The notes: generated from the sequence alone by a model not told the origin. Positions 36,222 to 45,634 are shown, counted from the first letter of the stretch. The stretch: 64,000 bases of DNA from Nevskia sp. (GCA_021732745.1 JAKFUK010000001.1:880931-944930), one strand, 5' to 3'. Numbers and translations: made by a program.

Positions 36222-36481
36222 TCTCACGCGGAGAACGCGGAGGACGCGGAGAACAGCGAGAAGCGGGAAAAGCTCGCGAGCACAAAAGGCACAAAGGCAC
36301 AAAGGTAAACGGCAAGGGCACGAAGAAAAGCCAATAAAAACAAATCGATCAATGGCAAGGAAGATTCTTGATTTGCGCCGTTCCTTTGTGTCCTTGCCTT
36401 GGCTTTCCTTTGTGCCTTCGTGCTCAGGATTTTCTTGTGCTTCTCCGCTGTTCTCCGCGTCCTCCACGTTCTCCGCGTGAG
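36222..36481. repeat. Type A palindrome with a type G inverted repeat nested inside
   Basis: Outer arms TCTCACGCGGAGAACGCGG (from 36222) and CTCCACGTTCTCCGCGTGAG-like sequence (to 36481). Inside, GCACAAAGGCACAAAGG near 36282-36306 faces CCTTTGTG...TTTCCTTTGTGCC near 36385-36418. This explains most of the 370-bp gap before the DUF808 gene; no gene is seen in it. Confidence 0.8.
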
Positions 36482-36551
36482 CCCCGCTTTTTCGCACGGC
36501 ATACTGCCGCCCATCGCGGCAACCACCGCACCCATTGCATAGGACTGACAC

Positions 36552-37478
36552 GTGGCCGGTTCCAGCCTGTTCCTGTTGATCGACGACATCGCGACCCTGC
36601 TCGACGATGTCTCGCTGATGACCAAGGTCGCGGCACAAAAGACTGCCGGCGTGCTCGGTGACGATCTGGCGCTGAACGCGCAGCAGGTCAGCGGTGTCGC
36701 CGCCGATCGCGAATTGCCGGTGGTCTGGGCAGTGGCCAAGGGCTCGTTCGTCAACAAGCTGATCCTGGTGCCGTCGGCGCTGGCAATCAGCGCCGTCGCC
36801 CCGGTGCTGATCAAGCCGCTCTTGATGCTCGGCGGCCTGTATCTGTGCTTCGAGGGTGTGGAGAAGCTGGCCCACAAGTGGCTGCATCCAGCCGAGGAAG
36901 ACGCCGCCCATCGCGAAGAGCTGGTCAAGGCGCTGGCCGATCCGAAGATCGACGTCGTCGCCTATGAAAAGGACAAGATCAAGGGCGCGATCCGCACCGA
37001 TTTCGTGCTGTCGGCGGAGATCATCGTCATCAGCCTCGGCACCGTGGCCGCTGCGACGCTGACCGAGCAACTGGCGGTGCTGGCTGGCATCTCGATCATC
37101 ATGACCGTCGGCGTCTATGGTCTGGTGGCGGGCATCGTCAAGCTCGATGATGCCGGGCTGTACCTGAGCGCGCGGGGCGGCAGCGCCCAGCGGGCTTTCG
37201 GTCGCGGCCTGGTGGTGGCAGCGCCGATGCTGATGAAGACCTTGTCGGTGGTCGGCACGGCGGCGATGTTCCTGGTTGGCGGCGGCATCCTCGTCCACGG
37301 CATTCCGGGTGGCGAAGAAGCCGTGCATCACCTGTTCGAGGGGCTGGGCGGCGTCCTGAGTTCGATCGCCGGCATGGCCACCAATGGCGTGGTCGGAGTC
37401 GTGGCCGGGGCGGTCGTGCTGGCGGCGGTGATGCTCGGCGGCAAGCTGTTCGGAGCCAAGGCCAAGGCCGCGCATTGA
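36552..37478 (+). CDS. DUF808 inner-membrane protein (YedI-like)
   Basis: 308-residue membrane protein of the DUF808/YedI family, function unknown. The family start MAGSSLFLLIDDIATLLDDV and GDDLALNAQQVSGVAADRELPVVWAVAKGS are clear, followed by KTDF-like motif GAIRTDFVLSAEIIVISLG and several hydrophobic helices. Start GTG 36552. Monocistronic between a palindrome and fhs. Confidence 0.9.
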   Translation: MAGSSLFLLIDDIATLLDDVSLMTKVAAQKTAGVLGDDLALNAQQVSGVAADRELPVVWAVAKGSFVNKLILVPSALAISAVAPVLIKPLLMLGGLYLCFEGVEKLAHKWLHPAEEDAAHREELVKALADPKIDVVAYEKDKIKGAIRTDFVLSAEIIVISLGTVAAATLTEQLAVLAGISIIMTVGVYGLVAGIVKLDDAGLYLSARGGSAQRAFGRGLVVAAPMLMKTLSVVGTAAMFLVGGGILVHGIPGGEEAVHHLFEGLGGVLSSIAGMATNGVVGVVAGAVVLAAVMLGGKLFGAKAKAAH

Positions 37479-37554
37479 CGCCAAGGCACCCGGCTGATTC
37501 CTTTATGATTTCGGCCGTTCCGCGCGTGTTCGCGCTCACCTTGCGATAGGCCCC

Positions 37555-39234
37555 ATGTCCAGCGATATCGAGATTGCCCGCGCCGCCACGCTTGCGCCGA
37601 TCATCCCCCTGATCCACCACCGCCTCGGCATTCCGGCGGAGGCGATGGAACCGTACGGGCACTACAAGGCCAAGCTGTCGCTCGACTACATCGCCGGGCT
37701 GAAAGCGCGCCCGGACGGCCATCTAGTGCTGGTCACCGCGATCACCCCGACGCCGCCCGGCGAAGGCAAGACCACGACCACCGTCGGCCTGGGCGATGCC
37801 CTGAACCTGATCGGCAAGCGCGCCATCACCTGCGTGCGCGAGCCCTCGCTCGGCCCCTGCTTCGGCATGAAGGGCGGCGCCACCGGCGGCGGCATGAGCC
37901 AAGTGCTGCCGATGGAGGACATCAACCTTCACTTCACCGGCGATTTCCACGCCATCGCACTCGCCAACAACCTGCTGGCAGCGATGCTGGACAACCACAT
38001 CCACCACGGCAACGCCCTTGGCATCGACGTGCGGCGCATCACCTGGAAGCGCGTCGTCGACATGAACGACCGCGCCTTGCGCGACATTGTGGTGTCGCTC
38101 GGTGGGCCAGCCAACGGCTACCCGCGCGAGGACGGCTTCAACATCGTGGTCGCCTCGGAAGTGATGGCGATCTTGTGTCTGGCGACCTCGCTGGCCGATC
38201 TGAAGGCGCGGCTGGGCCGCATCGTCGTCGCCTTGACCCGGGAAGGTGCGCCGGTCACCGCGAAGGATCTGAAGTGCGATCGCGCGATGGCCGCACTCTT
38301 GAAGGACGCGATCAAGCCGAATCTGGTCCAGACCCTGGCCGGCAATCCGGCGATCATCCACGGCGGCCCGTTCGCCAACATCGCCCACGGCTGCAATTCG
38401 GTGATCGCGACGCAAACCGCGTTGAAACTCGGCGAGTTTGTCGTCACCGAAGCCGGCTTCGGGGCTGATCTCGGGGCCGAGAAGTTCATCGACATCAAGT
38501 GCCGTCAGGCCGGGCTCAAACCAGCCTGCGCAGTGATCGTCGCCACGGTACGCGCGATCAAGTTCCACGGCGGTGTCGCGATGCCGGACATGGGACGCGA
38601 AAACGTCGAGGCTGTGCGCGCCGGGCTTGCCAACCTGCGGAAGCACGTCGAGAACGTCCGCGAGGTCTACGGCCTGCCTTGTGTCGTGTCGATCAACCAT
38701 TTCACCGCCGATACCGCTGCCGAGCTGGCAGTGATCGTCGAGGCTTGCGCGGCGATGGGCGTGGCCTGTGTCGAAGCCCGCCACTGGGCCGAGGGTGCAG
38801 CGGGTGCCGAAGCACTTGCGCGGGTGGTGGTCGGGCTTTGCGAAGGCAATGCCGCACCGGGTGCCACGCCGGTCTATGCCGATGAAACACCACTGCTGGC
38901 CAAGATCGAAGCGGTGGCGACGCGGGTTTACGGCGCGTCCGGCGTCAGCGCCGAGTCGAAGGTGAAAAAGCAGCTCAAGGAATGGGCGGATGCCGGCTAC
39001 GGCCACTTCCCGGTCTGCATCGCCAAGACCCAGTACTCGTTCTCGACCGACCCGAGCCTCAAGGGCGCGCCCAACGGCCATGTGCTGCCGGTGCGGGAGG
39101 TGCGGCTGTCGGCCGGTGCCGGCTTCATCGTCGCCATCTGCGGCGAAATCATGACCATGCCGGGGCTGCCGGTGCGGCCGGCGGCAGAAGTGATCGACGT
39201 TGATGATGCGGGGAACATCACCGGGCTGTTCTGA
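37555..39234 (+). CDS. fhs: Formate--tetrahydrofolate ligase
   Basis: 559-residue enzyme forming 10-formyl-tetrahydrofolate from formate, ATP and THF for one-carbon metabolism. Marks: P-loop [20 protein letters not shown] (about 63-82), [60 protein letters not shown] segment and [19 protein letters not shown]. Full length for the family. ATG 37555, 76 bp after the DUF808 stop. Confidence 0.97.
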   Translation: MSSDIEIARAATLAPIIPLIHHRLGIPAEAMEPYGHYKAKLSLDYIAGLKARPDGHLVLVTAITPTPPGEGKTTTTVGLGDALNLIGKRAITCVREPSLGPCFGMKGGATGGGMSQVLPMEDINLHFTGDFHAIALANNLLAAMLDNHIHHGNALGIDVRRITWKRVVDMNDRALRDIVVSLGGPANGYPREDGFNIVVASEVMAILCLATSLADLKARLGRIVVALTREGAPVTAKDLKCDRAMAALLKDAIKPNLVQTLAGNPAIIHGGPFANIAHGCNSVIATQTALKLGEFVVTEAGFGADLGAEKFIDIKCRQAGLKPACAVIVATVRAIKFHGGVAMPDMGRENVEAVRAGLANLRKHVENVREVYGLPCVVSINHFTADTAAELAVIVEACAAMGVACVEARHWAEGAAGAEALARVVVGLCEGNAAPGATPVYADETPLLAKIEAVATRVYGASGVSAESKVKKQLKEWADAGYGHFPVCIAKTQYSFSTDPSLKGAPNGHVLPVREVRLSAGAGFIVAICGEIMTMPGLPVRPAAEVIDVDDAGNITGLF

Positions 39235-39247
39235 AAGGGCCGCTTTT

Positions 39248-39319
39248 GTAGGTCGGGTTTCAACCCGACTGCGCTCTGGCCCGCAGGCGGCGGCACCGTC
39301 GGGTTTAAACCCGACCTAC
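39248..39319. repeat. REPIN-like paired hairpin, stem type D
   Basis: GTAG + GTCGGGTT-TC-AACCCGAC (39248-39269), 28-nt spacer, GTCGGGTT-TA-AACCCGAC + CTAC (39298-39319). It lies between the convergent 3' ends of fhs and the DUF2058 gene and could terminate both; T runs (39244-39247) and A runs (39320-39322) flank it. Confidence 0.92.
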
Positions 39320-39329
39320 AAAGGCATCG

Positions 39330-39890
39330 TCACCAGATCAGATCGTCCGGCACCTTGTAATCCTTGTACGGATCGTTCTCGTCAACCTTGTCGGCTTCGC
39401 GATTGATCGTCGCCACCGCGCGCGGATCGCGCTCGCGGATCTTGTCGGCCACCGCACCCGGCACCAACGAATAGCGGCCTTCAGAGCGCGCGATGCCGAT
39501 GCGGCCGTCGATGATCTGAGCGCGCAACTCCGGCGTCACCGGGATGCGGCGAATGTTGTTCTTGTGGTCGACGAAGTTGTACAGCATGTCGCTGACCACC
39601 GGCGGCAGCTTGTTGGCTTCGACCAGCTGCTTGATCTCGGCGTAGCGCGCCTTGAGCGCCTGCTTTTCCTTGGCCTTTTCCATCAGCTCGCGATCCTTCG
39701 CGGCCTTGGCCTGGCGAGCGGCTTCCGCAGCCTTCAGCGCTTCGGCATTCGGCGCTTGTGCTACGACCGGCTTGCCATGATTGTGCTGACCACGCGGCTT
39801 GTCCTTGCCGGTGGCGGCTTGCGCCTTCTCGGCCTGCTTCTTGGAAATCAGACCCGCCTGCAGCAGCTGGTCGCGCAGCGAAAGACTCAT
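39330..39890 (-). CDS. DUF2058 protein (YaiL-like)
   Basis: 186-residue soluble protein of the DUF2058 family, function unknown. Start MSLSLRDQLLQAGLISKKQAEK is the family N-terminus, followed by a charged, probably coiled region (ALKAAEAARQAKAAKDRELMEKAKEKQ, about 50-78) and a globular C-terminal domain ending DPYKDYKVPDDLIW. Start ATG 39890; the frame stays open upstream through a repeat and into another gene, which is spurious. Confidence 0.88.
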   Translation of the reverse strand: MSLSLRDQLLQAGLISKKQAEKAQAATGKDKPRGQHNHGKPVVAQAPNAEALKAAEAARQAKAAKDRELMEKAKEKQALKARYAEIKQLVEANKLPPVVSDMLYNFVDHKNNIRRIPVTPELRAQIIDGRIGIARSEGRYSLVPGAVADKIRERDPRAVATINREADKVDENDPYKDYKVPDDLIW

Positions 39891-39931
39891 GTTCTTGACT
39901 CGTGGGGCGTGGGAGCGGCGGCAAAAGCTTA

Positions 39932-40149
39932 TCTCACGCGGAGAACGCGGAGGACGCAGAGAAAAGCCAGAAGCGAGAAAAGCCAAAAGCTCCGGTGCAC
40001 AAAGGCACAAAGGTGAAAAGCAAGGACACGAAGAAAAGCCCATCAAAACGCTTTTCCTTTGTGTCCTTGCCTTGGCTGTCCTTTGTGCCTTTGTGCTCCG
40101 GATTCTTCTTGTCGCTTTTCTCTGCGTTCTCAGCGTTCTCCGCGTGAGC
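39932..40149. repeat. Type A palindrome with nested type G repeat (second composite)
   Basis: Outer arms TCTCACGCGGAGAACGCGG (39932) and GTTCTCAGCGTTCTCCGCGTGAG (to 40149). Inside, GTGCACAAAGGCACAAAGG faces CCTTTGTGCCTTTGTGCTCC. Same nested layout as 36222-36481. Confidence 0.8.
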
Positions 40150-40171
40150 AATCGCTTTTCGGGCGCGCCGC

Positions 40172-41692
40172 TCAGACCAGTCGGTAATCGCGCTCGCGGA
40201 AGTCCGCCATCTGGCGCGCGAACTGGGTCGCGAAGCCCGGATACATTGTCGAGTTGAAGCCGTCGGCCGACAGGTACCAGCTCTTGCAGCCGGAGTTCCA
40301 GTTGGTCTTCGCCAGCCGCTTCTGGATGCCTTCGTTGTAGGTCTTCTGGGCGTCGGCGCGGATGTCGATGTACTTGAGCTTGTCCCTGGCGACCTTGCCG
40401 ATCGAACGGACGATGTAGTCGATCTGCGATTCCATGTAGACCAGTGCCGAGTTGTGGCCGGGGCCGGAGTTCGGGCCGAACGTGAAGTACAGGTTCGGAT
40501 AGCCGGACACCTGCACGCTCTTGTAGGCCTGCGCACCGCCCGACCATTCGGCGTTCAGGTCGCGACCGCCCAAGCCGTGCACCGGGAACGGCGTGCCGTT
40601 CTTCGACACCTCGAAGCCGGTCGCGAAGACGATGCAGTCGACCTGATGCTCCAGGCCTTCGACACTGCGGATACCCTTCTCCGAGATGTTGGCGATCGGC
40701 CAGGAGATCAGTTCGCAGTTCGGTTTCTGAAGTGCGGGGTAGTAGTCGTTGGTCATCAGCACGCGCTTGCAGCCGATCTTGAAATCCGGCGTCAGCTGGC
40801 GGCGCAGCCAGGCGTCCTTGACCTGCGCGTTGCGGAAACGGGTGCCGAGGATTTCCAGCGCCCGGGTCATCGGCGTGTTCCAGATCATGCCGAGGGCCAT
40901 CGACTCGTGGATCCAGTACATCGCTTCGCGGACCGCGGTCTGCGATACCGGCAGCTTCGCGAACAACGCCTTGGTCCACGCAGGCGAGGCGAAATCGAGG
41001 CGCGGCAGCACCCAGCCCGGCGTGCGCTGGAACACCTTGACCTTGTCGGCGACTTTCACGAGTTCCGGGATGATCTGCACCGCACTGGCGCCGGTGCCGA
41101 TCACGGCGACTCGCTTGCCGCTGAAATCGTAAGAATGATCCCAGCGGGCGCTGTGTATCTTCTTGCCCGCGAAGCTTTCGATACCGCGCATGTTCGGGAA
41201 GCCGGCGTTCGACAGCGGCCCCTGCGCCATCACCACCGAACGCGCCTTGATCGGCTCGCGGCCGGTCAGGGTCACGGTCCACACGCCTTCGCCGCCATCG
41301 AAGCGCAGGGCTTCGACGTTGTGCTCGAACTTGATCAGCGGCAGCAGAGCGTTGTCGCGTGCAAGCCCCCGGATGTATTCGAGAATTTCCCGGCTGCCCG
41401 AGTAGCCGCGGGTCCACGCCGGGTTCTGGGCGAACGAGAACGAATACAGGTTCGACGGAATATCGCAGGCAGCACCGGGATACTGGTTATCGCGCCAGGT
41501 GCCACCGACCTCGGTGCCGCGCTCGACGATGGCGATGTCGGTGATGCCCGCCTTGCGAAGCTGAATCGCGCTGCCCAGTCCCGCGAATCCGGCACCGACG
41601 ATCAGCACTTCGACCACTTTCACGGCGGCGGGATCGGCAGCCTTGCGCGAACGGCGGCCGGCGGTGGGGGCTTTGTCGAGGTACTGGGTCAT
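40172..41692 (-). CDS. Flavin-dependent Baeyer-Villiger-type monooxygenase
   Basis: 506-residue FAD/NADPH monooxygenase. FAD Rossmann motif GAGFAGLG (33-40), GGTWRDNQYPGAACD (63-77), the Baeyer-Villiger fingerprint FxGxxxHxxxW exact at Phe174-Gly176-His180-Trp184, and the NADPH motif GTGASA (199-204). It would insert oxygen next to a ketone carbonyl, or oxidise heteroatoms; substrate not predictable. First in a same-strand run... downstream of the ferritin-like gene, with a palindrome between. Start ATG 41692. Confidence 0.9.
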   Translation of the reverse strand: MTQYLDKAPTAGRRSRKAADPAAVKVVEVLIVGAGFAGLGSAIQLRKAGITDIAIVERGTEVGGTWRDNQYPGAACDIPSNLYSFSFAQNPAWTRGYSGSREILEYIRGLARDNALLPLIKFEHNVEALRFDGGEGVWTVTLTGREPIKARSVVMAQGPLSNAGFPNMRGIESFAGKKIHSARWDHSYDFSGKRVAVIGTGASAVQIIPELVKVADKVKVFQRTPGWVLPRLDFASPAWTKALFAKLPVSQTAVREAMYWIHESMALGMIWNTPMTRALEILGTRFRNAQVKDAWLRRQLTPDFKIGCKRVLMTNDYYPALQKPNCELISWPIANISEKGIRSVEGLEHQVDCIVFATGFEVSKNGTPFPVHGLGGRDLNAEWSGGAQAYKSVQVSGYPNLYFTFGPNSGPGHNSALVYMESQIDYIVRSIGKVARDKLKYIDIRADAQKTYNEGIQKRLAKTNWNSGCKSWYLSADGFNSTMYPGFATQFARQMADFRERDYRLV

Positions 41693-41749
41693 GGGTATTT
41701 GCTCTTACATGGTCTGGCGTGGAGCGGAAAAGCTGAATCAAAAGTTCAG

Positions 41750-41866
41750 CGCAAAGGCGCAAAGAACAGCAAAAGAAAGGACGCAAAGGAAAAGCTGAGG
41801 CAAAGAGAAGCTGCTTTTTCTGATCGCCTTTCTATGCGTCCTTTCTTTTCCCTTTGCGCCTTTGCG
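41750..41866. repeat. Type G palindrome
   Basis: CGCAAAGGCGCAAAG (41750-41764) faces CTTTGCGCCTTTGCG (41852-41866), with further complementary sequence inside (AAAGGACGCAAAGGAAAAG / CTATGCGTCCTTTCTTTTCC). Here it stands alone, not inside a type A element. Confidence 0.8.
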
Positions 41867-41906
41867 TTTAACGGTTGACGTTGCTTTTGCGAGGCGCGAA
41901 CCGAAT

Positions 41907-42845
41907 TCAGGCTGCCGTCTTCCAGGTCAAACCCTTGACCCAGGTCGGCGTCGTCTTCAGCCAGCTGCGCGGGTAGTAATCGGTCAGTCGCACCAGCGCA
42001 TCGACCGGCAGGTGGTACAGCGACTTGCGGTTGACGACCATTGCCGACTGGTGGCTGATGATCTGGAACCAGGGATTGCGACGGCCCTGCTCGGTGCGGC
42101 CGCCGATGCGCTTGTACTTGTTCATCGCTTCGTACAGCCGCTCTTCCTTGAGGCCCAGCTTCACCAGGTTGTCGCGCATCCGATTCAGCAACGGCAGGTA
42201 CGCGGCGATTCCGATGATCAGCTTCGGATTCAGCAGGTTGCCGGCGGCCTTGACCAGCAGTTGATGCAGCTTGCCGTGGCCCATCACTTCGAGCACATGG
42301 AAGCCCACACCCAAGTGGCGCGCCTCGTCCTCGTTGATCTTCTCGAACGCGGCGTGGCAGACCGGATCCTGCACGGTGTCGAGCAGGAACTTGCACAGCG
42401 CGCCGTCGAGCGCGATTTCGAGGCTCGGGATCACCGAGCCGAGCACTTCCAGCGGCATCTCGTCGCTGTAGGTGTCGAGCCAGTCGATGACCAGCCGCAG
42501 GTTGATGTTCGGCTCCGGCAGGATCGGGTTGTCGTCATCGCCTTCGAGCATGCCCCAGCGCTTCATCAGCGCCATCTCGACATTGGCGTGGCGCTGCTCC
42601 TCGGCATGAAAGTAGCGGTAGATCTCGGCCAAGGTGTCGTCCGGCGCCTTCTTGGCCATCGCCGCGAAGGCGCGCGCGCCGACGTGCTCGATCCACATCA
42701 GGTCGGCCATGAAGATTTTGAGCTTGGGATACAGCTCCGGATCTTCGGTGACCAGTTCGCGGCCGGGGGCATCCCAGTCGATGTCGGCGAGCGCCCACTG
42801 GCTGTTCTTGATCTTGGCCAGCATCTTTTCGGTGTCGAGCTGCAT
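41907..42845 (-). CDS. Ferritin-like diiron protein
   Basis: 312 residues with a four-helix-bundle diiron ligand set: Glu53 (WIEH), Glu83-xx-His86 (EEQRH), Glu143 (SLEIALDG) and Glu174-xx-His177 (EDEARH). Such sets occur in ribonucleotide-reductase-like oxygenases, desaturases and ferritin-like oxidases. No signal peptide. It lies between the monooxygenase and an SDR on the same strand, all near a TetR regulator, so a role in oxidising a hydrophobic compound is likely but unproven. ATG 42845. Confidence 0.75.
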   Translation of the reverse strand: MQLDTEKMLAKIKNSQWALADIDWDAPGRELVTEDPELYPKLKIFMADLMWIEHVGARAFAAMAKKAPDDTLAEIYRYFHAEEQRHANVEMALMKRWGMLEGDDDNPILPEPNINLRLVIDWLDTYSDEMPLEVLGSVIPSLEIALDGALCKFLLDTVQDPVCHAAFEKINEDEARHLGVGFHVLEVMGHGKLHQLLVKAAGNLLNPKLIIGIAAYLPLLNRMRDNLVKLGLKEERLYEAMNKYKRIGGRTEQGRRNPWFQIISHQSAMVVNRKSLYHLPVDALVRLTDYYPRSWLKTTPTWVKGLTWKTAA

Positions 42846-42888
42846 GGTGTGCGCCTCTTTCTGATGAGTGTTCGGGTTCAGGCAGGAA

Positions 42889-43716
42889 TCAGGCTTTGGC
42901 CGTCATGAAGCGATTCAGCACGCCGGCACCACGGGCATAGAGCCCCGGTGCCAGGCGCTTCATGCGCCAGATGGCGCGCGCTTCGAGCTGCGGCAGCACG
43001 TAGAGCTGGTTGCGGTCGAGCGCGTCGAGGGTCTGCTTCGCCACACCATCGGCTTCGACGCCGGTCCAGCGCATGACCTTCTCGGCGAAGCCGGAGGTGC
43101 CGGCGTCGATTCGGCCATCCTTCACAATGTTGGTCTTGACGAAGGTCGGACACAGGGCGGTGATGTGCACGCCGCTGCCCTGCAGCTCGGCCGCCATCGT
43201 CTCGCTGAGCGCGAGCACTGCGGCCTTGCTGACGTTGTACGGCCCCATCATCGGTGCCGCCGCAAAGCTGGCGGTGGAGCCGACATTGATGATCCCGCCC
43301 CGCCCGGCCGCACGCAGCTTCGGCGCGAATACATGGCAGCCGTGGATCACGCCCCAGAGATTGACGCCCAGCACCCAGTTCCAGTCTTCCATCGAAGTGA
43401 CGCCGACTGGCTTGCCGCCAGCACCAACGCCAGCGTTGTTGATGACTACCGTCGTCGGCCCCTTGAACCAGGCCTCGGCCTTGGCGGCCAGCGCTTCGAC
43501 TTCCTCGATCTTGGTGACATCGCAGCGAAGTGCGGTGCCGGTGGAACCCAGCTCCTCGATCAACTTCACCGTCTCTTTGGCTGCCGCGAGATTGATGTCC
43601 GCGCAAACCACGCGGCTGCCGCGACGGGCCAGTTCCAGCGCAAACGCGCGGCCAATGCCGCTGCCGGCACCGGTAACGACGGCGGCGGCATCGCGAGTGA
43701 TCTTCTTTCTGGCCAT
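42889..43716 (-). CDS. Short-chain dehydrogenase/reductase
   Basis: 275-residue SDR. Cofactor loop TGAGSGIG (about 15-22), NNAGVG (about 92-97), catalytic Ser/Tyr/Lys in NVGSTASFAAAPMMGPYNVSKAA with YxxxK. The Asp after the second strand (CADIN) suggests NAD rather than NADP. The tail (RMKRLAPGLYARGAGVLNRFM) is basic, hinting at membrane association. Could supply the ketone substrate of the neighbouring Baeyer-Villiger-type enzyme. ATG 43716. Confidence 0.9.
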   Translation of the reverse strand: MARKKITRDAAAVVTGAGSGIGRAFALELARRGSRVVCADINLAAAKETVKLIEELGSTGTALRCDVTKIEEVEALAAKAEAWFKGPTTVVINNAGVGAGGKPVGVTSMEDWNWVLGVNLWGVIHGCHVFAPKLRAAGRGGIINVGSTASFAAAPMMGPYNVSKAAVLALSETMAAELQGSGVHITALCPTFVKTNIVKDGRIDAGTSGFAEKVMRWTGVEADGVAKQTLDALDRNQLYVLPQLEARAIWRMKRLAPGLYARGAGVLNRFMTAKA

Positions 43717-43833
43717 GAGGAGCTTCCGGTGAGGTGCGACGAACGCAGAAGCCCTGCGGACTGTGGAGGCAGCCCGTTCAGTGCTTGAGGTCTGGAAAGG
43801 CGAGGCGCATCGCGATGCGCCTCGCCGAAGGGC

Positions 43834-44730
43834 TTAAGCCGCTTTCGCGTAGGCCGCGCGCGGCGTGCGGAAGGCTTCGGTGAAGCTGTCGACTTCGGCC
43901 AGGAAGTGGCTGTTGTCGTCGTCCCAGGGGTGGAAGCCCGGGCGGAAGTAGTCGAACCAGGGGCGCGCCATCTTGCGCAGGAAGCCGACTTCGCCGAAGG
44001 CCATGCGGTAGAACGACTTCCAGCCCTTGAGATCGGTCAGCTTGCCTTCCTGACGGACGAAGTTCAGGAAATGCGGAATCACCATGCCCCAGAAAATCGC
44101 CGTTGCGGCGAGCAGGCCGAAAGCGCGGTTTGCGTAGGCCGCAGCATCGCGACCCTGGGTCGCTTCCCAGACGTCGTAGGCCACACCCTTGTGCTCGGTT
44201 TCTTCCAGCGCATGCCAGCGCCACAGCGCGGCGTAGCCCTTCTCGGCCTTCTCGCTGACTCTCGGCTCCTGCAACAGGCCATCGGCCATGATCGCGGTCA
44301 GATGCTCCAGCGCGATCGTCGTCGACAGGCGCATCGACGAAGGCGTGCTGCTGGCGAACCAGTCGAGCAGCGCCTTGACGCGCTTTTCGAACACGGCGGC
44401 GGACGGCAGGCGCTCGATGATCCGGGCGTTGTACTCGTCGTGCTCGCGGCCGTGCATCGCTTCCTGGCCGATGAAGGCGGTCGCGGCCTTCTTGAGGTCC
44501 GGATCGGTGATCTGGTCGCGGTAATGACGGACGGCGTCGATGAAAAAGCGCTCGCCGACCGGAATCACCAGCGACATGGTGTTCATCAGATGGGTGAAAT
44601 GCACACTGCCGTCGCCGACCCAGTCATGCGCGCGATCGGCGGGCAGCGGAAACTGCGCGTCGCGGCGGACCGGCATCACGGATTGCGACTTGGCGTTGCG
44701 GGCGGGCTTCGTGGACGTCTTCGTGCTCAT
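43834..44730 (-). CDS. PF10118-type metal-dependent hydrolase-like protein
   Basis: 298 residues matching the 'predicted metal-dependent hydrolase' family PF10118, itself a ferritin-like helical fold. Putative metal ligands: Glu and His in FIGQEAMHGREHDEY (about 86-100), Glu in ALEHLTAIMADGLL, and EETEHKGVAYDV. The N-terminal 25 residues are Lys/Thr/Ser-rich. I start at ATG 44730 (MSTKTSTKP), preceded by GAGGAGC. It is divergent from the TetR gene and first of the cluster after the operator-like palindrome, so it is the likeliest direct target of that regulator. Confidence 0.8.
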   Translation of the reverse strand: MSTKTSTKPARNAKSQSVMPVRRDAQFPLPADRAHDWVGDGSVHFTHLMNTMSLVIPVGERFFIDAVRHYRDQITDPDLKKAATAFIGQEAMHGREHDEYNARIIERLPSAAVFEKRVKALLDWFASSTPSSMRLSTTIALEHLTAIMADGLLQEPRVSEKAEKGYAALWRWHALEETEHKGVAYDVWEATQGRDAAAYANRAFGLLAATAIFWGMVIPHFLNFVRQEGKLTDLKGWKSFYRMAFGEVGFLRKMARPWFDYFRPGFHPWDDDNSHFLAEVDSFTEAFRTPRAAYAKAA

Positions 44731-44784
44731 CTTCAAGCTCCTCTTGCGGGGTCCGGGAAGGCGGGCCTTCATCGGGTATACAAT

Positions 44785-44805
44785 CGTCTACCGAAACAGT
44801 AGACG
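44785..44805. promoter_or_regulatory. Operator-like palindrome between PF10118 gene and tetR-like gene
   Basis: CGTCTAC-CGAAACA-GTAGACG, 7-bp perfect arms around 7 nt, with an extra half site CTGTAGAC at 44807-44814. It lies in the divergent promoter region of the TetR-family gene, 55 bp before the start at 44730. Confidence 0.65.
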
Positions 44806-44870
44806 ACTGTAGACAATGCCGTCAACGCTGTCTGTGACATTATTTGATGGCAACGACGTAAATCACTGAA

Positions 44871-45599
44871 ATGGCGAAAAATTCAGACGATCGAGGGGGC
44901 AAGGACAAGCCGGTCGAGCGGACGACGAGCGGTCGTCAGAAGCTGATGGAAGCGGCTCTGGAGCTGGCCGCGACCACCCGCAGCCTCGCTTCACTCGGTT
45001 TGCGCGAGGTCGCCCGCCATGCCGGCCTGAACCCCAATACCTTCTATCGCCACTTCAAGGATTTCGACGATCTGGGTGTGGCGATGCTCGATGAACTGGG
45101 CACCGAACTCCGGGCCGGCCTGCGCGAAGCGCGGATGCGACCGGCCAAGAAGGGCTTCAGGCTGTCGGACTTCTCGAACCCCGCCGAAGGCCTGGCGCAG
45201 GCGCAGGCACTGGCGCGCGAATCGGTCGGCCTGGTGCTGGACTTCGTGATGGATCACCGCGAGGCCTACACCGTTGGCATCCGCGAACTGCACGGCACCA
45301 GCCCGGTGATGCGCAAAGCGATGCAGGCGCTGCTCGACGGCGTTGCTGTCGACATGACCGAAGACCTGCTCGGCGTGCTGATGCTGCCGGCGGTATCGCA
45401 CGAGGAACTGCTGGCGGTAGCACGGGTGATCGTGCGCCAGATGGTGTTCTTCTCGATGGACTATCTGGAACAGCCGTCGCGCCACGCTGAAATCAAGCGC
45501 GAAGCCGAGCGCTTCATCCTGCTGCTGTTCTGGGGTGCGATTGCCGCGAGAGCGCCGGAGTTGCTGGCGGCGGCGAAACTGAAGTTTCCGGCGATCTGA
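44871..45599 (+). CDS. TetR-family transcriptional regulator
   Basis: 242-residue repressor. N-terminal helix-turn-helix (GRQKLMEAALELAA ... SLGLREVARHAGLNPNTFYRHFKDFDDL, about 21-68) and a C-terminal ligand/dimer domain. GLNPNTFYRHF is the typical TetR recognition helix and resembles FabR/DesT-like regulators of unsaturated fatty-acid genes, a resemblance I give as inference. The palindrome at 44785 probably is its operator, controlling the divergent PF10118 gene. ATG 44871. Confidence 0.85.
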   Translation: MAKNSDDRGGKDKPVERTTSGRQKLMEAALELAATTRSLASLGLREVARHAGLNPNTFYRHFKDFDDLGVAMLDELGTELRAGLREARMRPAKKGFRLSDFSNPAEGLAQAQALARESVGLVLDFVMDHREAYTVGIRELHGTSPVMRKAMQALLDGVAVDMTEDLLGVLMLPAVSHEELLAVARVIVRQMVFFSMDYLEQPSRHAEIKREAERFILLLFWGAIAARAPELLAAAKLKFPAI

Positions 45600-45606
45600 G
45601 CCGTGG

Positions 45607-45634
45607 CGAATTGGTGGTCGTCTGTCACTCGAAC
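45607..45634. repeat. Attachment site, left end of integrative element
   Basis: CGAATTGGTGG-TCGTCTG..ACTCGAAC repeats the 3' end of tRNA-Lys (49615-49643) with one base missing and two mismatches. It marks the probable left boundary of the element. Confidence 0.75.

Noticed and set aside
39891..41417. Long minus-strand frame continuous with the DUF2058 gene
   Set aside because: It is the +1 frame shadow of the monooxygenase gene at 40172-41692, with Arg/Pro/Gly-rich nonsense composition. The family start MSLSLRDQ is at 39890.
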